Origin: Istiophorus platypterus
Lineage: Eukaryota > Chordata > Actinopteri > Istiophoriformes > Istiophoridae
Assembly: GCA_016859345.1 (NCBI GenBank)
Contig: CM029111.1
Coordinates: 8,676,714 to 8,740,713, forward strand
Length of the DNA stretch: 64,000 nt
Direction of reading: 5' to 3'
The notes under the pieces are model-generated. The model saw only the letters and a program-made list of their open reading frames with translations, was not told the DNA's origin and searched no databases. The translations under genes and the position numbers were made by a program. Of this stretch, positions 13,867 to 24,889 are shown piece after piece; the first letter of the stretch is position 1; every line of letters starts with the position of its first letter.

Positions 13867-13889
13867 ATACTTACTACTTTATACTACTC

Positions 13890-16280
13890 TGTCTTATTTT
13901 CTTTGTCTTAAAATGTGATCTAATGTATTCAGTCCGGTGATCTAATGTATTCAGTCAACAGCGTTTGCCTGAACGTTGTTGAATGCACCAGATAGAACTG
14001 GTTTCATTAGCTTCAGATGCTGCACCACAGGAAGAGAATACTGAAGTTTCGGTCTCAGATGTTTCAACATCAGCCTGAGTGTAGGTTAGCTAAATTGTTG
14101 CAGTATTTAAATGTTTAGCTGACAGCTGATTTTCAAGCAAGTGTCAAATATTCCTCAGTTCTGCTTTTTCCGATGCGAGAGTTTTCCAGGGTTTTTCTGT
14201 CTTACACGTTAACAACACAATTCTGGGTTCTGGACTGTTACTCGGACAAAAAAAGCAATTTTTACACATCGCTTTAAGCTTTAGGAAAGCACGATGGCTG
14301 TTTTTAGCTACAAATTAGAAGAGAGCAATAATAACATGAAACAATGTGCCCTAAGTGGACTCAAATGGGGGCCTCTAACCCCCCACACCAAGGCAATATT
14401 AATCAAAAATAAATCAAGAAAATAATCAGCTGATGAATAAGTAATATTTTTAGTTTAGATTCAACATCGGGCAGAAGTAGTAACATTTTTAGTATGACTA
14501 GCCTCCTACACCAGGGGTCAGCAAACAGGCTCATCCATTGGTCAGTTTTCTTCAGCACCGTTCATTGTGGGGCCAACAGTTTACGTGTGCAGTGGAAAGA
14601 CGGGTCTGTCAGTTTTTAACGTTTTGTTTCTTTTAATGAACTTAATTGATTTAGAAAACTTGTTTTAAGACTGTATCTGAGGACAGATATACATTTTCCC
14701 AATGGAGAGCAGGTTATGTCAAAATTCATTTGTCAAAAAAAAAAAAAAAAGAATTGAACATGAATATATTCTCACTGAGCATTTTTATTAGGAAAAACCT
14801 GTGCACCTGCTTAGTCATGTAATTATAAAATCATCTGATAATGTAGCAGCATTGCAATGCATAAAACCTCGCAGATACAGTTCAGGAGCCTCAGTGAGTG
14901 TTCACATCAAATAACGGAAGGGGGAAAAAATGTGATCTCAGTGACCGACTGTGGCAAGACTGTAGGCGACAGATGGGCTGGTCTGAGTGTTTCTGAAATT
15001 GTTAATCTGAGAAATTTCACACACAACAGTTTCTAGAGTTTACTCATAATCGTGTGAGAAAAAAACCTAAGTGAGCAGCAGGTCTGTGGACAGAAGTGCT
15101 TTGTTGATGAGAAGTCAGAAGAGAAAGACTAGACTGGTTGGAGCTGACAGACTACGGCGCCTCAGATAACTGCTCTTTATAACTGTGTCAAGCAGAATTG
15201 TCTCTCAGAAATCACAACATGTCAAACCTTGAGGCAGGTGGATTGTAACAGCAGGCGACCATGTCTGGTTCTACACCTGTCATCCAGGGACAAAAATCTT
15301 AGGCTGCAATGGGCACAGATTCATTGAAACTGGACAATTGGAGACTGGAAAATGAATCTGGATTTCTGCAGAGGAAGCAGATGATAGGGTCAGAATTTGG
15401 CATCAGCGGCATGAAACCATTGACCCGACATGCATAGAGTCAAAAGTCCAGGCTGGTGGTGGTGTAACAGTGCGGGGGGTGTTTTGCTGGCTCATTTTGG
15501 GCCTATTAATACCAGTCAATCATGGTTTGAATGCCATAGTTTATCCAAGGCCAGGCCATGAAGAACTGAAGCTGTTTTTAGAGCAAAGGGAGGAACTACT
15601 CTGTATTAGTATGATGTTCCTAAAAAAGTGCTCAGTCAGTGTACATATGCTGTGTGTTGCAAAAACACCAAATATGTAACTGAACCCATCTGTGAACGGT
15701 AAAAACATTAATAAAATTTAAGAAGGACCTGTTCATTGGGAATAAAATGGGCCTTGTATTTACATTGACATCTGTAGATTTGTTAACTATGTAGGACTTG
15801 TGATCACTATTAAAAGGATAAAGCTTGTTTCTTCCCATATCTTTACGAAGGTCAAGGAATCCCCTGGAAAACACTAATTTTATTATTAATATTTTCAGAT
15901 TTCCTTAGTCTGTCTTTAGCAGTCAACTCGTAGGAAAGTCAAGCAAAATTTTATTTAGGTAGCCCTGTGTCACATTTGTCTCGAGAGGCTTTTCCAATCT
16001 GTGCAGCATAGGACACCATCGTCCTTAGGACCTAGCCTATTGGTTCTTACTGACAACATAAATCTTTAACTGGTCATAAATATTTTCACTTAAAAAAAGA
16101 TTAAAATTTCCTTACACAACTGGTCACTAATTTTCAAATCAAACAGGAGTAAATTGTGCATTTTTGTAGAACTAATTTTAGCTTTGGATTTTTATGGAAT
16201 TTGTTGACAAGAAAAAAGTGAAATGTCACCAGCATAATCCTTTAAACACAGTGGGGAGGATTTTACCTGGAGAAATCAAT
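13890..16280. other. Intergenic region between convergent plcg1 and zhx3
   Basis: About 2.4 kb between the 3' ends of two genes pointing toward each other. It holds a Tc1-like element (14774-15636). A CAGGGGTCAGCAAAC string at about 14512 resembles a hAT terminal repeat. A 16-base A run lies near 14736. No protein-coding gene is visible. Confidence 0.7.
14774..15636 (+). mobile_element. Tc1/mariner-like element, internally deleted
   Basis: The left end ACTGAGCATTTTTATTAGGAA (14774-14794, first 20 bases quoted plus one) matches the inverse of the right end at 15617-15636, giving roughly 20-bp terminal inverted repeats. Between them lie decayed transposase-coding phrases familiar from a common teleost Tc1 family, for example the sequence translating to LGLLIPVNHGLNA near 15499-15540. 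The frame is broken by several stops. The distance from that phrase to the right end is far too short for the C-terminal catalytic part, so an internal deletion is likely. Non-functional copy. Confidence 0.8.
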
Positions 16281-16298
16281 GACACTCGAAGCCACAAC

Positions 16299-16318
16299 TT
16301 TATTACATTCTTTTTATT
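16299..16318 (-). promoter_or_regulatory. zhx3: Paired poly(A) signals of zhx3
   Basis: Read on the minus strand there are two AATAAA hexamers (plus-strand TTTATT at 16313-16318 and 16299-16304). They lie downstream of the zhx3 coding exons and mark a probable transcript end near 16280. Confidence 0.6.
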
Positions 16319-17241
16319 CTGCAAATACCATCTGTAAAAATTATACATCAAGCCTAAGTATGGAACTCTGGTAAAAGTTCACAGTTCTTTTACAGTCAAA
16401 TTTATTTCATAAGAAAAGTTCCATAAAAACAAATGTACGTACACGTCAGTGACGTAAAGAAGAAGCACTTGATGCTACAACACAAACCAGTTTCCATAAA
16501 GTCTAATATATTGTGTCATCTTTTTTGTTTTAGACACAGCAGGGTGCTTGCCCTCTTTGGATGAAACAATTACAGACATTTTCCGATACTGAACAATTTT
16601 ATGTTCTATTTAACCAAAGAGTATGTACAGGTAAGAAATGAAAAGCGAATACAAAGAGATGTCCAAAAATAACTTCAAGACAGGATCAGAGGAACATCAG
16701 TGCTGTGTTTCACATAAGATGCCATGAACAGCCTTGCTAGCACGCCTAGGGTAAGCTGCAAGCACGAAGTCAAAGTGTGAGAGTGCATGATGGAAGAAGG
16801 AGTATAAAAATGAGACAATGGGGAAAAAAGAAGGTTCTTTTGATTTACTTTAAGGCCTAGGCAAGCACCCTGTAGCAAAGAGCTGTGCAGTTTTTCGTAC
16901 CCCAAAACAAACTATGAACAGTATCTCAGCACGTTCCTCGTCTGATGGTGTTCTTGGTGTGTAGCTGTCCAAACGTGACCAAGGGAGGTCTCAGTCTTGA
17001 CCACACTTCTCCCTTTGTTTCCTCCTCTTCTTCTTCCTCAACATCTACCCCCCCCCCCAAATTCCAGCCGGCAGGTGGAACAAACATGGGGAAAAAACGC
17101 CAACCCCTTCCTCCACCAACACCTCGAATCCTACACTTCAGTTTCTACTGGAACTTCCTTCTGAAGGGAAAATGGCGGACGGGAGGATACTGGAGAGGGT
17201 GTGAGTGTGTGCGTGTGTGTGTGTAGCAGAGCGATCAGGAG

Positions 17242-17302
17242 GAGGGCAGGGAGAGTGGGTGGGTGGGTGGGTGGATGGGTGGATTGGGGGGGGGGGGGGG
17301 GG
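17242..17302. repeat. GGGT repeats and G17 homopolymer
   Basis: GTGGGTGGGTGGGTGGGTGG-like units followed by an uninterrupted run of 17 G on the plus strand. This is low-complexity DNA and a likely sequencing trouble spot. Confidence 0.9.
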
Positions 17303-17511
17303 TTGTAGCTTTAGCATCCATCTCACGTAGTGGGGGAGGTCATGCCTACCTCTAGGGGGGTGATCGAGAAGGAGAGAGGGATGGTGGGGATGGTTTCAAG
17401 GTCCATTTCCATCCAGTGATCCTGTTACAACCACATCTGCCATCTTTTACTCAGACTCCCAACACAAATTCCACCTGCACTGGTAACTCCATCCTCAGAC
17501 AAAAGGCGTCT

Positions 17512-20500
17512 TCAGTCAGTTCCTGTAGTTATTAGAACAAAAAAAAAAAAAAAAAGGGAAATTTTAAATCCATCAGCCACACAACACACTCCAGAAAACA
17601 TGTATAAATTTCCCTCAAGGTTATACAGTGCACTGGTGTAAGACATGTATTTGTTTGAAATAAATACCTGTCGCAGCATGCCTCATTACTCATAATTATG
17701 ATCATTGTGTTTTTGTATGTTCCACCTTAACACTTCCGTGTCACCTGAGAGACAATTACACACATTACTTTGGTGATTCATCCCCATTTGTCACCATTTA
17801 ACATCCAGTGTCAGCCAAAATAAGTCAAATGAAAACAAGAAAAATTCCCTCTTAAGCCAAATACTTACCCATTGTTGATTTTACTTTTTTTGGTAGTAAG
17901 TCTGGTCATTTCATTTATTTTTCCAGCAAAAATGCTAGAAATGATTTAGTTCTAGCTTCTGAAATGTGACGATTTTTTGCTTTTCTTTGTCATATGTGCA
18001 AGCTTGTGCTGTAACTCATTACTAAGTAACACCTTCCAGTAATGTGATTACTTTTTTAGTCATGAGTGGTGTAAGGATAACAATTTTTTTACAGTAGTTA
18101 CATTACAGTTACTAATCCCAGTAAGACTCCAGTAAGACTGTTGACATCTGGGGGATTGGTTTATTTGTCGTCTTACCAGGAGTTTGATTGATGGCTGATA
18201 TCAGTTTGGTCTGTCTGTGGTCATACTGGTCCATGATATGCTCAAGGTGCGGGGGATATGGTAGCCTCTACCAAAAGAGGAGAGATGCAGCTCCAGGTAA
18301 TTCCAAAAGATGTTGTCTTCGAATTTTTTTGTGTTCTTGCCCGGCTGATATGGCAAATGTTGGCCACAGGTACGTGCGCATTAAAGTGTCCCCTCATTCT
18401 TTGATTTGGAGGACGTATAATTGCACGGCTAAGTCTGGAGAGCTGCGTTTATACACCGAGGCTAAGTGAGCCGCTGAATTATCAGTAAAACCCTTTTAAT
18501 TGTAGAGCTGCCGGCTAGTTAAACTGCAATGTCCTGTCTTCTGTTTCATGTGTTCGATACAGAAGATGTGACATGTGGGTGTGGAGGATTTGTAGTTCCT
18601 TAAGGGCACCTCTGACAGAGCTGACAGCTGAGTAACCAGACAACCACCACAAAAAAGTAATGTAATGCATTACTTTAGCTGCCGAGTAGTTAGGAAAGTA
18701 ATGTAAATACTTTTTCAAAGATGATTTGTAATAAGCACCTGATTAAGGTTTTTAAGGCAACTTGCCCAACTCTGCACATGACAGTTGATGGAATATCTTG
18801 AGGTTTTGTACTGTTAGTTCAATACCATCCTGGTCTCAGAAATTTTGAGTGCCATTTTTTCTACTATCTTTTTTAACATTCAATTGATTATTCAAGAAAA
18901 TAAACAGCAGTGGAAATAAAAGCAGTGGGAATAAAAGCTCTAATGTGGTTACAGTGCTAATGCCCTGCTTGGTCAATCTTAAGGGGACTTAATTACCGTA
19001 CGTATCATGCCTAAATCTACTGTAGACATGATGACTACCTTTAGTAGGATTCACAGTCTTGTCAGCGTTGGCCTCCTCTGCTTCTGTTGCTACGCCACAC
19101 AATGACTCCTCCATATTCTCCTCTGTTCCTCCTCCTGGTTGTGACTCCAGAGGGGAGGATCCAGTTGTCTGTGGCTCGACTGTTACATCTGGTACGATTG
19201 GTATTGGTTCTGGTAGAGACGCCTTGGTAGAGAACCAATGCCGCACCAAATCCGCTGTTAAACCGCATGCCTGAGCCAGTTCCTGCAACTGTGTACAAAG
19301 AATAATCTGTGTTAGCTCGAAGCTCCAAATGGAAAGTACAGGCAATGCCAAGGCTTGGTCAGTTCCATTTTGATCACAAGTTTTAAAAGATCACATTAAA
19401 TAACAGGATAAAGGTACCTTGTAATTACTTTCTCTTGTAATTAGAGAAGAGTATTAAATTAGCAAACTGACTTAGTAATGTCAGCTACACACCCATTTTA
19501 TTAGCTACATCCAAACATTCTGATAGAGTCCAGTACAACATCTCTGCTGTAGCTTCTCTCTTTAATAAGGTTATAATGGCCAGCTTCCTGCTAAAGGTGT
19601 TAATTCAACTATATGTTTATTTTTGAGATCCCAGTAGGTGGTGGGTTTTTTAAGGACTGCATTATATTCAATGCATTTCTAATATTCTTCCATCCTCATG
19701 TTTGTAAATGGGGTGGGCAAAACATTACAAGCACCTTTCAAAATAATTCAGTCAATATTAACACATTTGCAAACTAAAACCTTTGACAATGGCTGCAAAA
19801 TCTGAAGGTCATCTTTGTAAAGGTAGAAGTTAGGACTGATCTGTTGTACTGAATTGTTATTATATTAATTTTCTTCCACTCATGTTTGTAATACTACAAA
19901 TAGTACAGAGAAACAAAATGAATATTGCAAAAACTGCAATGACATAGTAGGACCGCAAAGTATTGAAATATTTTCAGTACTTGAAAGTAAAGCGTTTCGA
20001 GATGTCTGAAATTTCTGAACCAGCACATCCTCCTCAATGTACAACGACATATAGTGCTTAAGTCCAGCAAAAGTAGATAAAATATATGTTTTTTAAAACT
20101 CTCTCTTAAAAAATTATGCAGTTCAAAGATAAATTTACATATGATACTTGGGTGACTTTATGCATTCAAAAAGCAGGGAACATTGAGAACCGATTCAAAA
20201 AACTGAGGTAAAAGTCAGACATAAGGAAAAATAACCACCAAATGTAGTGAATTTGTTTCAAACCTGACAAAAAAAAAAAATTCATTAAAATCAAACATAT
20301 TACGTTTATATATGCTAAGCTGAATTATGGTGTATGTTGCTTATGTTGCTTGTATGTCCCTTATACACACATACATGCATTTGGGAAGTGAAGTTCAGTG
20401 AGCTTTTTTTTTTATCACTTGTGTAACTATAAAGTCATTTGCATATAAGCCCAGAAAAAAACCTCTTCCTAAGACACAGAAAAACAACTAAAGTGGCTTT

Positions 20501-23500
20501 GTAGCAGTCTTTCAAAGCGTAAAAAAAAAGTACAGCACCAGTGTCAACAAAAGAAAGCTGAAGTGACTTGATATCTTAAATGAAAAAAAAAATTCTCCAA
20601 CAGAGCAGTTAGCTAAAGTGAGTACTTTTAAGAATAAAAACCATCCTGTCATGTCTTTTACTGTAGCAGCACAGGATAATCACCTGCCTTGATGGTTTCA
20701 GTTGTTCAGACCCATTGAGCTTCTTGAAGAAAGTGTGTAAAAACTACTGGTTGTTGCCAATACCTGTGACTCCTCCAGCCTGCCATGGACGTCGAAGTGG
20801 GCCTGGAGGATATGTGTGTTCTCTCTCTGGAGATCCTCCTCCAGAGCCATGTCCTGGTACGCCTCCAGCCACTTCAGCTGGCCGTTCTTCTGCACATATC
20901 GGCAGTCCCCGAACCAGCGCACTACTTCAGGTCTGGGCAGTCCAGTGGTTGAGATGAGTTCATCGTACTGCGTAGCGCTGGGCCACTGGGTCCGAGCGTA
21001 GACTTGTTTGAGCAGGTGAAGCTGGTCTGCTGTCTTCTTACCACGGATGGCTGTGGGTTTGGGAGAGTGGGATAGTTTGGATGCTGGTGTGGAGGAGTGG
21101 GATGGTTTAGGGGTGGAAGATGGGACAGGGCCTGGGGAGGATGTAGGTGTGACGCTGGACTGAAGCGGTAAAGCAGGCCTGTCTGACCCTTCACCCTCCA
21201 CTTTGCCGTTGGCCCCCGTCACCTTCAGCATCTTCAGATTTATTTTAATAGGGTTGACTTTCAGTTCTCCTATACTGTCATCTCTCTGTCGTTCCTCCCC
21301 ATCAGCCTCCATCTCCTCCTCCTCCTCTTCTCTCATTGCCCGCTCTGCCTCCTCTTTCTTTTTCTCAGCTGCCATTCTCTTCCTCCTCTCAGCAAACCAA
21401 CCGTGGATCTCCCTTCTGGTCATTTTGGTCTCAGATCGCAGTCTGTCTACTTCTTCTCCAGATGGGTGAGGGTCCTGGGAAAAACTGGCCTCAAGTGCCT
21501 TTACCTAAACATGATACAGATAAGGACTTGGTCAATAGCTTGGAGGAACTGAGTAGAACTAAATTGATGGCCTAATCAACTGATCAGCTACTCAGCAAAA
21601 AAACAGAATCTGGAACACTTCAAATCTATGCCAATAAAGCCACAAGCTGCTAGCGTAAAGCAGAGATCGGGGTTGGGTAAGAGGTCTAATGAGCTTGTTT
21701 CCTTCAAACTTTTCAAACTTGTAGTCTTCAGTCCAACAACACTGGTGTGAGGATGTCTGGATTAATTGATTAATTCAGATTTTATACAGCTCCTTCTAGA
21801 CCCACAAAAGATTTAGCATAACTTTTTTTTTTTTTAACATATGTAGAAGTACTCTGCAACATCTGTAAACAGATTTTGATGTTTAAAATCAGTAGAGTTC
21901 CCCTTTAAATAAAAGAATAATCAACAAATATGATGTATAATGAAAAAAGTAAATCAGCTGCAGCGCTGGAACTAAGTAATCACATGGAAAACATTTTGTA
22001 AAATTGAATGACCTATTGAAGTTTGTAATTTGTTTTACACAAAAGGGCAGAGTCTCACCTGGTGGGGTTCTCTCTCCTTGTAACGGATCGCTGTGAAATC
22101 AGGAGAAGGTGGTCTGGGGATTCGGCGGGAAGGTGTGGTGGGTGAGGTGGGAGTCTGTGTTGTAGTTGGACTCAGGGGTGCAGAGCTGTGCTGGGGCGTT
22201 TTTGCACCAGAGTTGCTGGCACTCTCTGACAGGTCGACTGGGTTGGCACTGCCAGCCGTGACGCTCCCTGGCGTACTCGAACAGCTCCCTGTTGCAGCTG
22301 CAGTGCCAGACTTACTCTTGTCACCCGTGCTGGTGCGTGTACCTTTGAGGTTGCGGAAGTGGTAGCGTCGGTCACTGAACCACTTGCGGACTTCTCGTAC
22401 TGTGAGTCCGGTGAGGGCAATGAGGCGGTCGACCTCCTCCTGGTCGGGAAACTGGCTGACATGAAAACTATCCTTCAGAGCACTGAGTTGCTCTTGAGAC
22501 TTCTTTCCCTTGTAAAAGCTGGGATCGAGGAATGCATTGATAAATGTCCGGTAGCTAGGCAAGCTGCTCAGAGGAGCTGCAGGAGAGGGGGAAGAAGATT
22601 TGGGGGCAGGGGAAGACGCATCCTCCATTCTGATGGTTGGAGCCTCATTGGTGGTGGGGTCAGCGTCATCTGTGCTTGAGTTAGTTGTGCTATTTTTGTT
22701 GCTGCTACTCTGAGTATCTTGGCTACTCTCTCCATCACCGCCTGTTTTGCTGTTACTGTCAACAGGTTTCCTGTCTATGGTGTTTTTGCTTTCTGTGGTA
22801 ACATTGTTTTCAGTCTGCACAGTACTAGTGCTAATGGCTTTGCTGATATCAGTGTTTTTAGCATTTAAATGGCTGGTAACATTATTACTGCTCTTGTCAT
22901 TGGAGTCTGCATTAGCACTGCTGTGTTTACCATTCACACCGCTCACCTTACCATTACTGTGATTACTGCTGCCAAGACTAAGGTTGATGACACTGGCTTG
23001 ACTGCTACTACTAATGCTGCTGGTGCCCCCTCCCCCACTCCTATTGCTATTACTGCTGCTAATGATATTGCTCCCAGTACTGCTGCTGCCCACCGTCCCC
23101 ACCACCATGCTGATGCCTTTGTCTGCCACCAGGGCTGCAGCAGGTCGGGCCTGCATCATGGGGCGGGCTGCTGCCTGGGGCTTAGGTGTAACAGCCAGGG
23201 CCACAGGAGCACTGCTAACCTGGATACCGTTGGCCATTACAGGCTGTGTGACGATTACCCCTCCTTGGCTGACGAGAGATCCCTGCAGGATATGAGGGAT
23301 CCCAGTGGCTCCCAGTGACGCTGGCAGGACTGTGATTGTGTGTTGGGCTGGGTTGTGGTGACTCTGGGTCTGGTTCTGTGAGCTGGAGGGAGCTGTCTGG
23401 ATGATAGTGTTGAACATCTTCCTCCTGGCCTCCTCGATCTCCTCAGGGGACCAGCTGATGCCTTGTTTAAGTCTCTGGGCGGTGAACCAGATCTTAATCT

Positions 23501-24727
23501 GCTCTTCGGGGAACTTTGTGACCACAGTGAGGTAACAGAGCTCCGCCTTTGTTGGATATGGGAACTTACTGAAGGAGGTTTTCAAGAAGGAAGAAGAGTC
23601 CATGGAGGCACTGTAGGTGGGGATGCTGCTCAAAGGAATCATCACCTGGGAGAGAAAAATGTGAAAACATGAGCAGGAGATTATTATGTTATCTCATATC
23701 CACTTAGGTTCAAAACAGTGGGACCGAAATATAAATACTAACAATTACCTTTGGGAGGTTTTTTGGGGAAGAAGACGAGGAAGTGGAGGAAACATTTGAG
23801 GAGGCTGTGATTGGTGTAGATTGATGAAGGCTTCTGCTCTGAACCACCGAGACCACCTGTAGGGAACAGATTTAAATAAATCAATCTAAATAAAAGAATC
23901 TGACTTAAGTATTTTAAGTCAGAACAGACAGACATTCTCCAAAAACAGCCAAAGTACAAAAAACAGAGAGAACAACCCCTTACTTGTGTGATAGGGGTCT
24001 TGAGCATCGGTAATGCTCCAGAGCCGTTGACTATCTGGATTGCTGAGGGCAGCGTGACCTTGGTGGTTCCGTTGTGGACTATTGTGGGAACATGAGTGAC
24101 CGACGCAGAAGCAGTCTCTTTTCTCTCGACCTCTCTGGAGGAAGAGATAGCGTGAGTGTCTGAGGAAGAGTCATCGGAGACTGAGTGAGACACCACTATC
24201 CGTTTAGGCTCTGATTTGCCCTTCAGCATCCTCATAATTGGGGTTTTGGTGATTGAAATTTCACTATCCTTCACCAACTCCGTCCCAGTTACCAGACTCT
24301 GTTCTACCACAACCCTCCTGTCCCTCTTCCTCAGTTGTAAAGTGGTATTGAAAGTACTGGGATGAACCCTGGCATTGTGCAGGGCCAGTCCCTCAAACTT
24401 GGCCGCTGAAACCCCACAGCTCACACAAAAGAAACCGGGGTCTGCACGGAAGTCTGGGTGCCCGCTGTACACATGATCCAAGAACAAGTTAAGGTCGTGC
24501 GTTTCAAAGTTACATGGCTTACAGGTGTAAGTGCCAACACCGTCTTTGACAGCGTCCCCTGCCTCATGTTTGGAAGACTCTCCGGGGTCTAGGGGGCTAT
24601 TTCTGCCCCCTCCAGAAATCCTGGACTGACAGAGAAGAACAGGGGAGTCCTGTTCAACCTCCTCTAAAGGGCGTATAATCTTGCTCGGTATCATACAAGG
24701 AGTAGTAGACTTCCTCTTGCTGGCCAT
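17512..24727 (-). CDS. zhx3: Zinc fingers and homeoboxes protein 3
   Basis: Nuclear transcriptional repressor of the ZHX family. Minus-strand coding exons: 24727-23984, 23856-23749, 23645-22059, 21504-20764, 19288-19039, and a short terminal coding piece 17522-17512. All junctions are GT-AG and in frame, giving about 1146 aa (human 956). The N-terminus MASKRKSTTPCMIP matches human ZHX3. Two C2H2 fingers lie near residues 65-125 (TCKPC...H, FCVSC...H). Homeodomain 1 includes KAELCYLTVVTKFPEEQIKI, HD2 contains REVRKWFSDRRYHFRNLKG, HD3 DRLRSETKMTRREIHGWFA, HD4 GLPRPEVVRWFGDCRY, HD5 GLTADLVRHWF. Between HD1 and HD2 is a long Ser/Asn-rich linker. If the exon at 19288 is not spliced at 19039, it reads through to a TAA at 18989-18991. 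I prefer the spliced form because the donor and acceptor are good and the end, TKGTD, resembles the human end in TD. ZHX3 rather than ZHX1/2 is supported by VMIPLSSIPTY and by position beside plcg1. Confidence 0.93.
18005..18774 (-). mobile_element. hAT-like non-autonomous element in zhx3 last intron
   Basis: The minus strand begins with CAGAGTTGGGCAAG (plus 18761-18774), the terminus of a familiar fish hAT-type repeat. Both flanks hold the matching sub-terminal AGTAATGTAAT/ATTACTTT motifs (18656-18710 and 18014-18110). The left terminal repeat is not recognisable. The interior contains an exon-like open segment (18178-18258, minus). It lies between zhx3 exon 19039-19288 and the proposed last exon, so it sits in an intron. 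The superfamily call rests on terminus resemblance only. Confidence 0.5.
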
Positions 24728-24889
24728 GGTGTGACCACAGGGTGGAGAGGTTTTGGTCAGATGGCTGTGAGTGGGGTGCGAGTGAGAATATGAGTTGTTT
24801 CCAGTTGACTAAAGACCAGGCCTGGGGGAAGGAGGAGGGACTTGTCCATAGGTCCACTTGCAGTTCTCACTGCAATTTTGAGGTAAACC
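24728..24889 (-). other. zhx3: zhx3 5' UTR part of first coding exon
   Basis: On the minus strand, CTTCTCTCTCATTTCCAG runs down to plus position 24890. This is a strong pyrimidine tract and acceptor, so the exon carrying the ATG at 24727 starts near 24889 with about 160 bases of leader. Confidence 0.6.

Larger units (their letters stand above)
10583..13885 (+). other. plcg1: plcg1 3' UTR
   Basis: About 3.3 kb of non-coding sequence between the plcg1 TAA (10580-10582) and the first clear AATAAA at 13861. It starts with C-rich sequence, passes through a G-rich tract at 10867-10938, and is otherwise AT-rich with several T runs. No earlier AATAAA was noticed, so the whole stretch is taken as one 3' UTR. 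Alternative shorter ends using variant signals cannot be excluded. Confidence 0.7.
16285..17511 (-). other. zhx3: zhx3 3' UTR (terminal exon)
   Basis: Sequence between the proposed stop in the last exon (17512-17514) and the paired AATAAA signals. It includes a 17-base G homopolymer on the plus strand (17286-17302) and GGGT repeats next to it, which would be C-rich in the mRNA. A 29-codon minus-strand ORF (17323-17412) lies inside and is described under findings. Confidence 0.55.

Noticed and set aside
14512..14600. CAGGGGTCAGCAAAC, a hAT-type terminal repeat
   Set aside because: Only one end seen and no matching partner or target duplication was located, so no element boundaries can be given.
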